From positions 70,124-134,123 of the forward strand of contig DASUGH010000103.1 in NCBI GenBank assembly GCA_036274155.1: a DNA stretch of 64,000 nt. Reading direction: 5' to 3'. This DNA is from Gp6-AA40 sp036274155 (lineage in GTDB: Bacteria; Acidobacteriota; Vicinamibacteria; Vicinamibacterales; UBA2999). The translations under genes and the position numbers were made by a program. How positions within the stretch are numbered: the first letter of the stretch is position 1; every line of letters begins with the position of its first letter. This document shows positions 46,072 through 54,794 of the stretch, one piece after another. Under the pieces are notes generated by a model. The model searched no databases, was not told where the DNA came from, and saw nothing but the letters and a program-made list of their open reading frames with translations.

Positions 46072-48401
46072 TACGCAACCTCCTTGAACACGTGCTGTCT
46101 CAGCGCCTCGGTGATCTGCTCTCTGATCCGATCGACAGAGCCGGCCACGTCGGGCATCAGGATTCGTTCGTGCGGAACACCAAGCTTCCGCAGCTGCTGG
46201 CAGATTGCGTCACGGCTCATGCTGCCGATGATTACGGCGTCGCAGCGGTATGCGGGAATCCGCTCGGGCGCGATGACCTCGAGCCAGAGCAGCGCGCGCC
46301 CGTGCTGATCCTGATTGTTGTCGGCGAACCAGACGGCATCGGCCTCGTCGATGTCGGCCAGTGCCTCCCAGACCTTCATCGCGGCTGAGCCGGTGCCGAA
46401 GATGCCGACTCGAAGGCCGGTGCGAGCGGGCAGGGCGTTCAGGGCAGTCAGCAACGGGTCGGGCAATCGCGACGCGACGAAGCGGGCGAGCACCTCTGGA
46501 CGTTGGTCGTCCGGCAGCGCCAGGATTCGGTCGCCGGCCACGCCGGCCAGCGCAGAGCGGGCCGCCGTTCCGGAAAGGTCGGCCGCCGATGCCACGACGA
46601 CATCCCAGCGCGCGGCCGAGAGCCACGGCACCGGTTGAACGGTGCTGCCGAGAAACGGCCGGCCGTGACGGCGGGGATCACTGTCAACGAAGGCCACCAC
46701 ATCGGCCGAGCCCGCGAGCATCAGCGCCTCCCATATGAGCCGCGCCCGATCGGCGGCACCCAGGATCACCACCTTCGTCATGGATCGTGTCACCCTCTTT
46801 TTCAGTGCAGCGCGCTCGGCGGCCAGCCTGGCGTTGTCGGAGGCAAGGCTGGCGACTGCCGTCCGCAGCCCTTCGAGTTGCGTTTCGAGCTCTGCGTTCT
46901 CCTGCCCTCGAGCCGCCGTGAGCTTGGTGAGGTGACCTTCGGCCTGGTGAAGCGTCTCGCGCGTCACGCGCCAGCCGTCGTGGATGACACGCAGCTCCGT
47001 CGTCCAATCGCGGACGAGACGCTCCGTCAGCATGGGAGAGGCGAGCACCCGCTCCAGCAGACGCGACTCCGCGGCGCGAAGGCTCTCACCGTCTGGAGCC
47101 GCGATCAGGGACGCTCGTTCGTGCGTTCGATGAGCAGCGCTGGAATCGAGAATTCTGCGATACAGCTGGAGATAGGCTCCAGCCTGCACGGATGAATCGA
47201 ACGCACGCGCGTGCGATTCGCATTGCTCGCTGAGCCGCTGCCGCTCCGCAGGCGCGTCGAGGAGCGAGCGGATGGCCGTCGCGAGCTCGCCGACGTTTCC
47301 CCGCGAGACGACGATTCCGCAGCGGCCGTGCTGCAGGACGTCGGGCACTCCACCAGTTGCATAAGCGATGACCGGAGTGCCGGCGGCGATCGACTCGAGC
47401 AGCGTGTTCGGCAGATTGTCTTCGAGGGTCGGCAGCACGAACAGGTCGGCGGCGCGGTAGGCGAGCGCCATCTGTTCGTCTCCAACGAGACGTCCGAGGT
47501 GCCGGATTGGAATCTCCCCCGTCAGGTCACCGTGGCCGAATGCGGCGCAGACAAGCTGGCCGGCCGCAAACCGTTCGCGCAGCTGCGGATCCTGAGCGAG
47601 CAATGCGAGCGCCTCGCGCAGATGGTCATGACCCTTGCGAGCTTCGTCCAGCCGATGCGCGCCGGCGAGCAGGATGGTCGCATCCGCCGGCAGCCCCAGC
47701 CGCATGCGGGCGTCAAGGCGGGAGGGCGTCTGATATCGCGACACCGGAAGCCCATAGGGAATCGTTTCGACGATCGCACCGCGTAGCAGGGTGCTATTAC
47801 GCGCGCAGTTCGCAAGCCAGGAGGACGGACACACTACCGTGAGACGACTGGTATCGAGCCACTGCTGCTTGTGACGCAGCAGCAGCGGCGGAATGTGCTG
47901 CGCCTCGTGAATGAGACCGGGGCAACCGCTGCAATCGTGCTCGTACTGCCGGCAAGAATTCGAGTAGTGACACCCACCCGTAAAGACCCGCTGGTCGTGG
48001 AGCGTCCAGACCACCGGCTTGCCCAGATCCTGCACCAGGCGAACGGCGGGTACGGACATCATTCCGGCTGTCCAATGCACGTTGATGACGTCCGCCTCAC
48101 GGACCAGACCCAGACAGGAGAAGTTGCGCGTGGGCAAATCGGTCGAGAAGAGGCGATCGGCCCCTGGCGTCCGGTATTGCTGGTACGCGGCGTACGTAAC
48201 GCGGTCAAGTGCCGGATCGCCGAGCGCAGCGCATTCGAGCTCGTTCAGGGAGATCACGTGTTCGACGGGGTCACCGGGCGTGCGGTCGCGAACCAGGAAC
48301 ACCGAGTCCTGGCCGAGAGCTCTCAGGGCGCAGTGCAATCGGCTGGCGGCAATAGCGGCGCCACCGTCGCGCTCGGACGTGCTCACGTGGACGATCTTCA
48401 C
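46071..48401 (-). CDS. GT4 glycosyltransferase with two C-terminal Rossmann modules
   Basis: A 776-residue fusion. Residues 1-400 form a GT-B family 4 enzyme: KIVHVSTSERDGGAAIAASR at the start and EDNLPNTLLESIAAGTPVIA (E-x7-E) near 320. A coiled coil follows (about 490-545, including RLAAERAALKKRV). Then two tandem nucleotide-binding modules: VVILGAADRARLIWEAL with VVAFVDSDPRRHG, and VGIFGTGSAAMKVWEAL with VWFADNNQDQHG. They match the N-terminal module of the protein at 42140-43651. GTG start overlaps the MAF gene stop (GTGA). Confidence 0.8.
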   Translation of the reverse strand: MKIVHVSTSERDGGAAIAASRLHCALRALGQDSVFLVRDRTPGDPVEHVISLNELECAALGDPALDRVTYAAYQQYRTPGADRLFSTDLPTRNFSCLGLVREADVINVHWTAGMMSVPAVRLVQDLGKPVVWTLHDQRVFTGGCHYSNSCRQYEHDCSGCPGLIHEAQHIPPLLLRHKQQWLDTSRLTVVCPSSWLANCARNSTLLRGAIVETIPYGLPVSRYQTPSRLDARMRLGLPADATILLAGAHRLDEARKGHDHLREALALLAQDPQLRERFAAGQLVCAAFGHGDLTGEIPIRHLGRLVGDEQMALAYRAADLFVLPTLEDNLPNTLLESIAAGTPVIAYATGGVPDVLQHGRCGIVVSRGNVGELATAIRSLLDAPAERQRLSEQCESHARAFDSSVQAGAYLQLYRRILDSSAAHRTHERASLIAAPDGESLRAAESRLLERVLASPMLTERLVRDWTTELRVIHDGWRVTRETLHQAEGHLTKLTAARGQENAELETQLEGLRTAVASLASDNARLAAERAALKKRVTRSMTKVVILGAADRARLIWEALMLAGSADVVAFVDSDPRRHGRPFLGSTVQPVPWLSAARWDVVVASAADLSGTAARSALAGVAGDRILALPDDQRPEVLARFVASRLPDPLLTALNALPARTGLRVGIFGTGSAAMKVWEALADIDEADAVWFADNNQDQHGRALLWLEVIAPERIPAYRCDAVIIGSMSRDAICQQLRKLGVPHERILMPDVAGSVDRIREQITEALRQHVFKEVA

Positions 48402-50671
48402 GGGCACCCCGTCCTGTCGTCCGTCGCGGCTCCTGGCGCGACAAGAACATCCGAAAGGTGGCGACGCCGTGAGCACGCGTGCGCCCGCACGTCTACGACC
48501 ACGTCTGTCGCGGTGAACCGAGCAAGCTGAACGGCTTGCTGATCCCCTGAGGCGCTGGTCAGTCCAGGGGGAGCCACCGGCAGGTGAATGCTTGCGTTGG
48601 CCGACCCGCCGACGCATTCGAAGGTCCAGGTCACGGTGGTGCAGGGCGAATCACCCGGCGAAGAGGCCGACATCGCGCCGGCGATCTCGTGGAGATTCGC
48701 CAGGTACGCGTCGCCACTGCCAGGGCAGCCAACCAGGACCGCAGCCCGGCGTGTCCATGCGATCGCAAGGACGAGACAGAGGTTCAGCGGCAACGCAGGC
48801 TGCGTTGACTCGGTGGCAGCCTGTGAAACGTCAGGGCCGATCAATGCCTCGAACAGCTGAACCGCCCAACGGATTGGTTCCGGCCACGCGTAGAGCACTG
48901 CGAGTGATACTGCACGGTGATCTGCTGCCTCTTTCACCGGCGCGAGCGGCTGAAGTCGTGGAGCCGCCTCGCAGATGCGATCGAGAAGGCGGAGCGCATC
49001 GAGCAGAGAGGCACTGTCCATCGTCCGCTGCGTGTCAGTAAACGATTCAGCCAGCCGCGGCAGCAGACTCGTCGCGGACGAGCAATGGCTCCACGGGATG
49101 ATCGTCCGGGACGGCGATCGGCCCGGCGCCGACTCGAGCGCTGCGGCGGCGGTGACAATCGCGTCGCGAAGACGTGGTGGATCGAAGCCTTCGCCGCTGA
49201 ACTCCTTCCACTGGGCGAGCGGGTTCGACAGCTGCTCGTCACGTTCGAGTTCTGACTCGAGGGCTCGCAGCTCTCTGGCCAGGGCACTTCGTGAGCAGGC
49301 TGCGGCTCCGCTCTCAATGGCCGGCAGATGGATGTCAGCGACGCGGCGGCTGGCCGGCAACGCTTCGGCGAGCGGCAGTTGCGCGATGCCGTCGCCATAC
49401 AGGATGCCCCCGCCGGTCGCATTGATCACTCGCCGTCCGCTGCGGCGGATGCGGGCGATCATCCAGTCGCGGAAGGACTGCAGCGCTCCCGTGGTCGTCG
49501 TCTCGACGCCTCTGAGGTCGGGCACCGTATGCAGCTGGCTGCGCGACATCTGTGCCCGCCACGAGTCCTCGAGGCCGATGCCCATGGCAGCGCCATACGC
49601 CCAGTCGAACTCGTACGTCGTGCCGCGGCAGTAGGGGCGGTTGCCGGTGAATGCCAGATCGGCACCGGCGATCACGATTGGATCGCAGCCGGCAACGAGG
49701 GCGACCTGAAACGCCGCGGTCAGCACCGAGCCCCACATCTCCAGCTGACCGGCCTGGACGCCGTGCTGTGTCAGCCAGGGCCAGGGGTGATGGTTGGCGA
49801 GACGGAACCAGAGTGTCCGTTCCGCGAAGGTGGCCGATGCGGAAGGATCGAGGGCCGATTCGGCAACCAGCCAGGTGCGCCGGTGCTCGGGCAATTCCAG
49901 AAAGTGGCGCGCGTTTGCCTGGCCTGGATCGGCGCCGACGGCCAGGTGCGGCACGATGCCGGCACCGAGCAGCGGACGCAGCGTGGTGTCGCAGGCAATC
50001 AGCAGCCCGCGGCAGTGGAGATCCACGAGCGGACCGAGCGCCGCGTCGAGAGACGGTCCGGCAGCCGTAATGATTGCGGGAACGCCAGTGTATCGGCCGG
50101 CGAGAGCCCTGACGTCGCCGCCGTCCACGATCGCCGGGATGTTGCGCACGACGTTGAGCAGATATCGGGGCGCGAACTTCCTCCGGGCTTCGGCGTTCGC
50201 CCGCACGCCGAACACGATCTTCTTGACGAGACGCAGCGCCGCGACCGAACCGGCGCCTTCCGTCAGGCGTGGATGGATCAGCAGGCGGAACGCGTCCGGT
50301 TGCGCAGGAAACAGGCGCCAGGCGTCGTCGGCCCCCTGGTAGTCGGGCGCGGTCAGATATGCGAGCCTGCCGCTGCTGCGCCGGCCGTGAATCTCCGGCC
50401 GGGCGAGAAGCGAGGCGCCAGCCCTGGCGTCGGGCTCGAGAGCGAGGACCCGGGTTCCGGGAGCACGCCGATCGACGACATCGAGAAGGTGCCCCTCCCC
50501 GAGGCCGATGACGATCAGCAGGGGAGGGAGCGCTCGGGTACCGAACTCGGCATCGAGCCAGCGAGCCGCTTCGGCCGCGGAGTCACTGCCATGAACGGGG
50601 GCGCTCTTGTAGAGGCTGACGCCGGGAACGGTCGTCCCGGCGAGTTCGGTCTCCTCGTTGTCCAGCCGCAT
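48398..50671 (-). CDS. MAF/DUF115 motility-associated glycosyltransferase
   Basis: First gene of the minus-strand operon, 757 residues. It is of the motility accessory factor family, which adds nonulosonic acids or other sugars to flagellin. The DUF115/MptE-like core (about 160-450) shows PAIITAAGPSLDAALGP, LIACDTTLRPLLGAGIVPH, LAVGADPGQAN, VIAGADLAFTGNRPYCRGTT and NATGGGILYGDGIAQLPL. An N-terminal Rossmann-like region (LLIVIGLGEGHLLDVV) is also family-typical. motA-motB start 224 nt away on the other strand. Whether the target is flagellin is inference, since no fliC is in the window. Confidence 0.85.
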   Translation of the reverse strand: MRLDNEETELAGTTVPGVSLYKSAPVHGSDSAAEAARWLDAEFGTRALPPLLIVIGLGEGHLLDVVDRRAPGTRVLALEPDARAGASLLARPEIHGRRSSGRLAYLTAPDYQGADDAWRLFPAQPDAFRLLIHPRLTEGAGSVAALRLVKKIVFGVRANAEARRKFAPRYLLNVVRNIPAIVDGGDVRALAGRYTGVPAIITAAGPSLDAALGPLVDLHCRGLLIACDTTLRPLLGAGIVPHLAVGADPGQANARHFLELPEHRRTWLVAESALDPSASATFAERTLWFRLANHHPWPWLTQHGVQAGQLEMWGSVLTAAFQVALVAGCDPIVIAGADLAFTGNRPYCRGTTYEFDWAYGAAMGIGLEDSWRAQMSRSQLHTVPDLRGVETTTTGALQSFRDWMIARIRRSGRRVINATGGGILYGDGIAQLPLAEALPASRRVADIHLPAIESGAAACSRSALARELRALESELERDEQLSNPLAQWKEFSGEGFDPPRLRDAIVTAAAALESAPGRSPSRTIIPWSHCSSATSLLPRLAESFTDTQRTMDSASLLDALRLLDRICEAAPRLQPLAPVKEAADHRAVSLAVLYAWPEPIRWAVQLFEALIGPDVSQAATESTQPALPLNLCLVLAIAWTRRAAVLVGCPGSGDAYLANLHEIAGAMSASSPGDSPCTTVTWTFECVGGSANASIHLPVAPPGLTSASGDQQAVQLARFTATDVVVDVRAHACSRRRHLSDVLVAPGAATDDRTGCP

Positions 50672-50895
50672 CGTAAACGTTGAAGACGTCGCCGGTGCAA
50701 CGGCGATGCCGCGGCAGCGATGTCTCGCCGTTGCGGGAAACGCGGTGAAGTGAGCGAGCGGATGACGGTAGCCCGGCCAGCGGTCGGTTCGCCGACACGC
50801 GCCGCCAGCTGCGCGATCGTCAGCGCCAGGCTCTCTTCAAGAGCGGCCTGCGCCCGGCCGATTACGCCGGTAGTGTCAGCGTCTGCCCCACGTTC

Positions 50896-51768
50896 ATGCT
50901 GCTAATCGTCGGTCTGATCATCGTCTTCGCCGCCGTCATCGGTGGTTTCACCATGGCTGGTGGCGAGCTGCTCGTCCTGAATCAGCCTGCCGAGTTCATG
51001 GTCATCGGCGGAGCCGCGCTCGGCTCGCTCGTGGTGAGCACGCCGATCAAGGTGTTGAAGCTGGGCCTCAGGCAAATCAAGTCGCTGCTCAGCGGATCGA
51101 CGCCGGCGTCGGAATACGCGAGCCTGCTGGCGATGATGTACCAGATCTTCAAGCAGGTGCAGCAGGCGGGCGTGATGTCGCTCGAGTCGCATTTCGAAGA
51201 TCCGCCGAAGAGCCCGATCCTCGAGAAGTACCCGAAGTTCCTCGCCAGGCACGAGGCCGTCGACTTTCTCGCCGACTCGGTCAAGGTGCTGATCGTCGGC
51301 GGCATCGCGCCGCACGATCTCGAGGCGCTGATGGACGAGGACCTGAAGGCGCATCACGACGAGGCGCTGAAGCCGGCGGCCGCGCTCAACAAGATCGGCG
51401 ACGCGCTGCCAGGTCTCGGGATCGTGGCCGCGGTGCTCGGCATCGTGATCACGATGGGCCACATCGACGGACCACCGGCCGAGATCGGCCACCACGTCGG
51501 TGCGGCGCTGGTCGGGACCTTCCTCGGGATTCTCCTTTCATATGGCCTGGCGCAGCCGATCGCGGGCGCGATCGAGCAGCGGGTGGCCGAGGAGGCCTAC
51601 TACTGCATCTGCATCAAGGCCGGTCTGCTGGCGGTCTACAAAGGCAACCCTCCGGCAATTGCCGTGGAGTTCGCCCGGCGTGTGCTGCCGCACGCCGTCC
51701 GCCCGTCGTTCAATGAGACCGAGGAGTTCTGCAAGGCGTCGACGACGTCGCACGCGGCGGCCGCATGA
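50896..51768 (+). CDS. motA: Flagellar stator protein MotA
   Basis: Stator channel subunit, 290 residues and four membrane spans. MLLIVGLIIVFAAVIGGFTM is span 1, GGAALGSLVVSTP span 2, and the large cytoplasmic loop holds the charged torque region. The two conserved channel prolines appear in GDALPGLGIVAAVLGIV (span 3) and GTFLGILLSYGLAQPI (span 4). ATG; overlaps motB by ATGA. A GCCGATTA at 50857-50864, close to the sigma-28 -10 consensus, lies upstream, but no convincing -35 is seen. Confidence 0.94.
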   Translation: MLLIVGLIIVFAAVIGGFTMAGGELLVLNQPAEFMVIGGAALGSLVVSTPIKVLKLGLRQIKSLLSGSTPASEYASLLAMMYQIFKQVQQAGVMSLESHFEDPPKSPILEKYPKFLARHEAVDFLADSVKVLIVGGIAPHDLEALMDEDLKAHHDEALKPAAALNKIGDALPGLGIVAAVLGIVITMGHIDGPPAEIGHHVGAALVGTFLGILLSYGLAQPIAGAIEQRVAEEAYYCICIKAGLLAVYKGNPPAIAVEFARRVLPHAVRPSFNETEEFCKASTTSHAAAA

Positions 51769-52547
51769 GCGCCTTCTCGAACCAGTCGGTCGTCGTCGTC
51801 AAGAAGTCGACCCACGCCAGGCACGCTCATCATGGCGGCGCGTGGAAGGTGGCGTACGCCGATTTCGTCACCGCGATGATGGCCTTCTTCCTGGTGATGT
51901 GGATCGTCGGCCAGAGCAAACAAACGAAGGAAGCGATAGCCGGCTACTTCCGCGATCCGGTGGCATTCGAGAACAAGACGGGCGCCGGCAGCGGTGTGTT
52001 GCCGGGCGCAGACAGCGGCCTGCAGGGTGGAGGCCGGCCCGTGCCGGCGCCGCCGACCGACATCAAGAGCGCCACGGCCACGCTCGAGCGTGCAGCGGAG
52101 CACCTGCGGGAGGCGCTCTCGAAGACGCCGGAGTTTGCGGCGCTGAAGGACCGCATCGAGATTCAGGTCACTGACGAAGGACTCCGCATCGAGCTGCTGG
52201 AAGCGCCGAACGACGGGTTCTTTGCGAGCGGCAGCGCCGAGCTCAAGCGCGACATGATCGTGATCCTCACGATCATCGCGCAGGAGCTCAAGAAGATGGA
52301 AAACAAGGTTGCGGTCGAAGGCCACACCGACCGTCGTCCTTACAGCCCGGGACAGCAATACACGAACTGGGAGCTCTCGAGCGATCGCGCCAACGCCGCA
52401 CGCCGCGCCCTGCAGGAGGCCGGAGTCAGGGAAGAGCAGCTCGACGCGGTCCGCGGATTCGCCTCGACGAGGCTGCGGCTGCCGGACAACCCGCTCGCGT
52501 CCGAGAACCGCCGGATTTCAATCGTCGTACGACGGCTTGGAACCTAG
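51765..52547 (+). CDS. motB: Flagellar stator protein MotB
   Basis: Stator subunit that anchors MotA to peptidoglycan, 260 residues. The single span KVAYADFVTAMMAFFLVMWI holds the proton-carrying Asp (about residue 33). A Gly/Pro linker and plug region follow. The OmpA-like domain (about 120-255) shows FFASGSAEL, VAVEGHTDRRPY and SDRANAARRAL with ENRRISIVV. Its start overlaps motA (ATGA), as in most flagellar loci. Confidence 0.94.
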   Translation: MSAFSNQSVVVVKKSTHARHAHHGGAWKVAYADFVTAMMAFFLVMWIVGQSKQTKEAIAGYFRDPVAFENKTGAGSGVLPGADSGLQGGGRPVPAPPTDIKSATATLERAAEHLREALSKTPEFAALKDRIEIQVTDEGLRIELLEAPNDGFFASGSAELKRDMIVILTIIAQELKKMENKVAVEGHTDRRPYSPGQQYTNWELSSDRANAARRALQEAGVREEQLDAVRGFASTRLRLPDNPLASENRRISIVVRRLGT

Positions 52548-52621
52548 GGCCGCGCCCCGCACCTAAACGGTTGAGCTTGCGAGGTTTCGCGGTCCGCGCC
52601 CCTCTATAGCGGCGGAGCGTT

Positions 52622-54598
52622 GTGACCGATAACCCAGCGGTCCCGATGCTCACGGCGCACCTCACCCAGCCGTCTCTGCCACCCCGTTCCAACCAGCGAA
52701 TCGCCGTGCTGCTCGTCGATGACGACGACGAGTACGCCGCGTTTCTGCAGAGCGTCTTCCAGGGAGTCGAGCATCAGGATCTCGATCTCCAGCACGTCAG
52801 GCATCTTCGCGACGTGCTGCCGCGGCTCGAAGCCGAGCAGTTCGCCGTCGTGCTGCTCGACGTCAATCTGCCGGACGGCGACGGTCTCAGCTGGCTGCTC
52901 GCCAATCACCAGCGGATGCACACCGCGGTGATCGTGCTGACGGGCGACGCCGATTGCCGCGTGCCCGAAGACATGGCGGCGGCGGCCCAGGACTTCCTCG
53001 TCAAGTTCCAGGTGCAACCCGAGCACCTGGTGCGGGCGATCCGCTACGCCGCCGATCGCGAGCGCGTCCGTCTGCAGCTCGTCGAGAGCCGCGAATACTT
53101 CCAGTCACTCATCGAACAGGCCCGCGATCTCATCACGGTCGTAGACGAGGCGGGAGTGATCGTGTATCAGAGCCCGGCGTGTACGGCCATGCTGGGCCGC
53201 ACCCCGGAGGCGCTCGTCGGTCGCCGCCTCGACGAGTTCGCGAGCGGCGGCGACGCGGCACGTCTCGAGGCGATGCTGGAATCGCTCTTCGACGGGAATG
53301 CCGAGAGCGCTGGTGGTGAGTTCGACATCGTGCACGCCGACGGCAGCATCCGCGTGCTCGACGTGGTCGCGTCGCGCATCCCCTCGCAGGGCCGGCGCGC
53401 GGTGATCAACTCCAGAGACGTCACCGAGCGGCGCCACGCCGAGGAAACGCTGCGCGCGCGTGACGAGCAGCTGCGGCAGGCGATGAAGATGGAAGCCATC
53501 GGCCGTCTGGCCGGCGGCATCGCCCACGACTTCAGCAACGTGCTGACGGTCATCACGGCAGCGTGCGAGCGGCTGCAGGATGGCCTCGGTCCCGAATCGC
53601 CGCGGGCGGAGATCGGCACCATCCTGAACAACTGCCGGCGTGCGGCCTCGCTGACGAGGCAGCTGCTGGCCTTCAGCCGCAAGCAGACACTCTCGCCGCA
53701 GCCGCTGAACCTCGGACAGCTGATCGGAAGCGCCGAGCGGCTGCTCTGCCCGCTGATCGGCGAGCACATCGATCTTCGAATCACGATCGATCCCGGTCTG
53801 CACCCGGTCGAAGCTGATCCCGTGCAGATGGAACAGGTGCTGCTGAACCTGGCCATCAACGCCCGCGATGCGATGCCGACCGGCGGGGTGCTCTCGCTCC
53901 GGGTCGCCAACGTGGTACTGACCGAGGAGTTCGCGCGGAGCCACCCGCCCATCGAGGCCGGACCGTACGTGCTGCTCGAGGTCCAGGACACCGGCTGCGG
54001 GATGTCGCCGGGAACGAAAGCGAGAGCCTTCGAGCCGTTCTTCACGACCAAGGGGCTCGAGGGAACCGGTCTCGGTCTCTCCACCGTGTACGGGATCGTG
54101 AAACAGAGCGGTGGCTACATCTGGATTTCGAGCGAGCCGGGTGAGGGCACCACGTTCTCGATCCACATGCCGCCGACGTCCGCCGTTCCGGCAGCGCCGG
54201 AGGCGCCGCCGCCGGTCGCCAGACGGCCGACGCAGGAAACGACAATTCTGCTGACCGAAGACGACCACGACGTCAGGCAGATGCTGGCGGTCCTGCTGCG
54301 CTCGGCCGGGTACACCGTGCTCACGGCGGAGAACCCGGACCAGGCGGTGGACGTCGCAGGAGGGTTCGACGGCCGCATCGATCTCCTGCTGACCGACGTC
54401 GTCATGCCGCGGGGAACCGGCCGCGACCTGGCGCGCCGGATCGCGACGCTCCGCCCCGAGACACGGGTCCTGTATATCTCCGGCTACCCGGAATACGGGA
54501 CGAACTCGGGGAGCGTACTCGAGCGCGGCGTCCCCTTCCTGGCCAAGCCGTTCACGCGCGACACGCTCATCCAGAAAATCAACGAAATGCTCGCCTGA
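52622..54598 (+). CDS. Soluble hybrid histidine kinase REC-PAS-HisKA-HATPase-REC
   Basis: Hybrid kinase of 658 residues without membrane spans. N-terminal receiver (about 25-145): VLLVDDDDEY acidic patch and phospho-Asp80 in VLLDVNLPDGDG. PAS domain (about 160-270). HisKA with the phospho-His302 in GGIAHDFSNVLTV. HATPase: N box NLAINARDAM, G1 VQDTGCGM, G2 GTGLGLSTV. C-terminal receiver (about 540-655) with LLTEDDHDVR, LLLTDVVMPRGTG and LAKPFT. All catalytic residues are present, so it is likely active. GTG start. Followed by two more kinases. Confidence 0.9.
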   Translation: MTDNPAVPMLTAHLTQPSLPPRSNQRIAVLLVDDDDEYAAFLQSVFQGVEHQDLDLQHVRHLRDVLPRLEAEQFAVVLLDVNLPDGDGLSWLLANHQRMHTAVIVLTGDADCRVPEDMAAAAQDFLVKFQVQPEHLVRAIRYAADRERVRLQLVESREYFQSLIEQARDLITVVDEAGVIVYQSPACTAMLGRTPEALVGRRLDEFASGGDAARLEAMLESLFDGNAESAGGEFDIVHADGSIRVLDVVASRIPSQGRRAVINSRDVTERRHAEETLRARDEQLRQAMKMEAIGRLAGGIAHDFSNVLTVITAACERLQDGLGPESPRAEIGTILNNCRRAASLTRQLLAFSRKQTLSPQPLNLGQLIGSAERLLCPLIGEHIDLRITIDPGLHPVEADPVQMEQVLLNLAINARDAMPTGGVLSLRVANVVLTEEFARSHPPIEAGPYVLLEVQDTGCGMSPGTKARAFEPFFTTKGLEGTGLGLSTVYGIVKQSGGYIWISSEPGEGTTFSIHMPPTSAVPAAPEAPPPVARRPTQETTILLTEDDHDVRQMLAVLLRSAGYTVLTAENPDQAVDVAGGFDGRIDLLLTDVVMPRGTGRDLARRIATLRPETRVLYISGYPEYGTNSGSVLERGVPFLAKPFTRDTLIQKINEMLA

Positions 54599-54600
54599 CT

Positions 54601-54716
54601 GGGGTCAGGTCTTGAATCGGTAGTATTTTCACGCTCTGGCCCCGCTCCAGGTCCAAGGATGGAGGTCAGGGTCGGGGCCAGAGCGTGAAAAAACTACCGA
54701 TTCAAGACCTGACCCC
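54601..54716. repeat. 43-bp near-perfect inverted repeat
   Basis: Arms at 54601-54643 and 54674-54716 are reverse complements with one mismatch (TATT against AAAA region), separated by 30 nt. The outer ends begin and finish with GGGGTCAGGT and ACCTGACCCC. The left arm starts 2 nt after the kinase stop. The size and ends look like a MITE- or REPIN-type mobile element, or a strong hairpin terminator. No transposase is in the window. Confidence 0.9.
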
Positions 54717-54794
54717 TTCAAGCTGTTCCAGTCGCCAGCCGATTACCACGTCGGCCATCGTGCGCCCTCTGTGTGCGCGTGTCCCGACTGACGA

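Noticed and set aside
50857..50864. Sigma-28 promoter for motA (GCCGATTA)
   Set aside because: Seven of eight bases match the -10, but no TAAA-type -35 lies at the right distance; noted only under motA.
50720..50905. Small frame between the MAF gene and motA
   Set aside because: Ser/Arg/Ala-rich, overlaps the motA start, no ribosome site; read as spacer.
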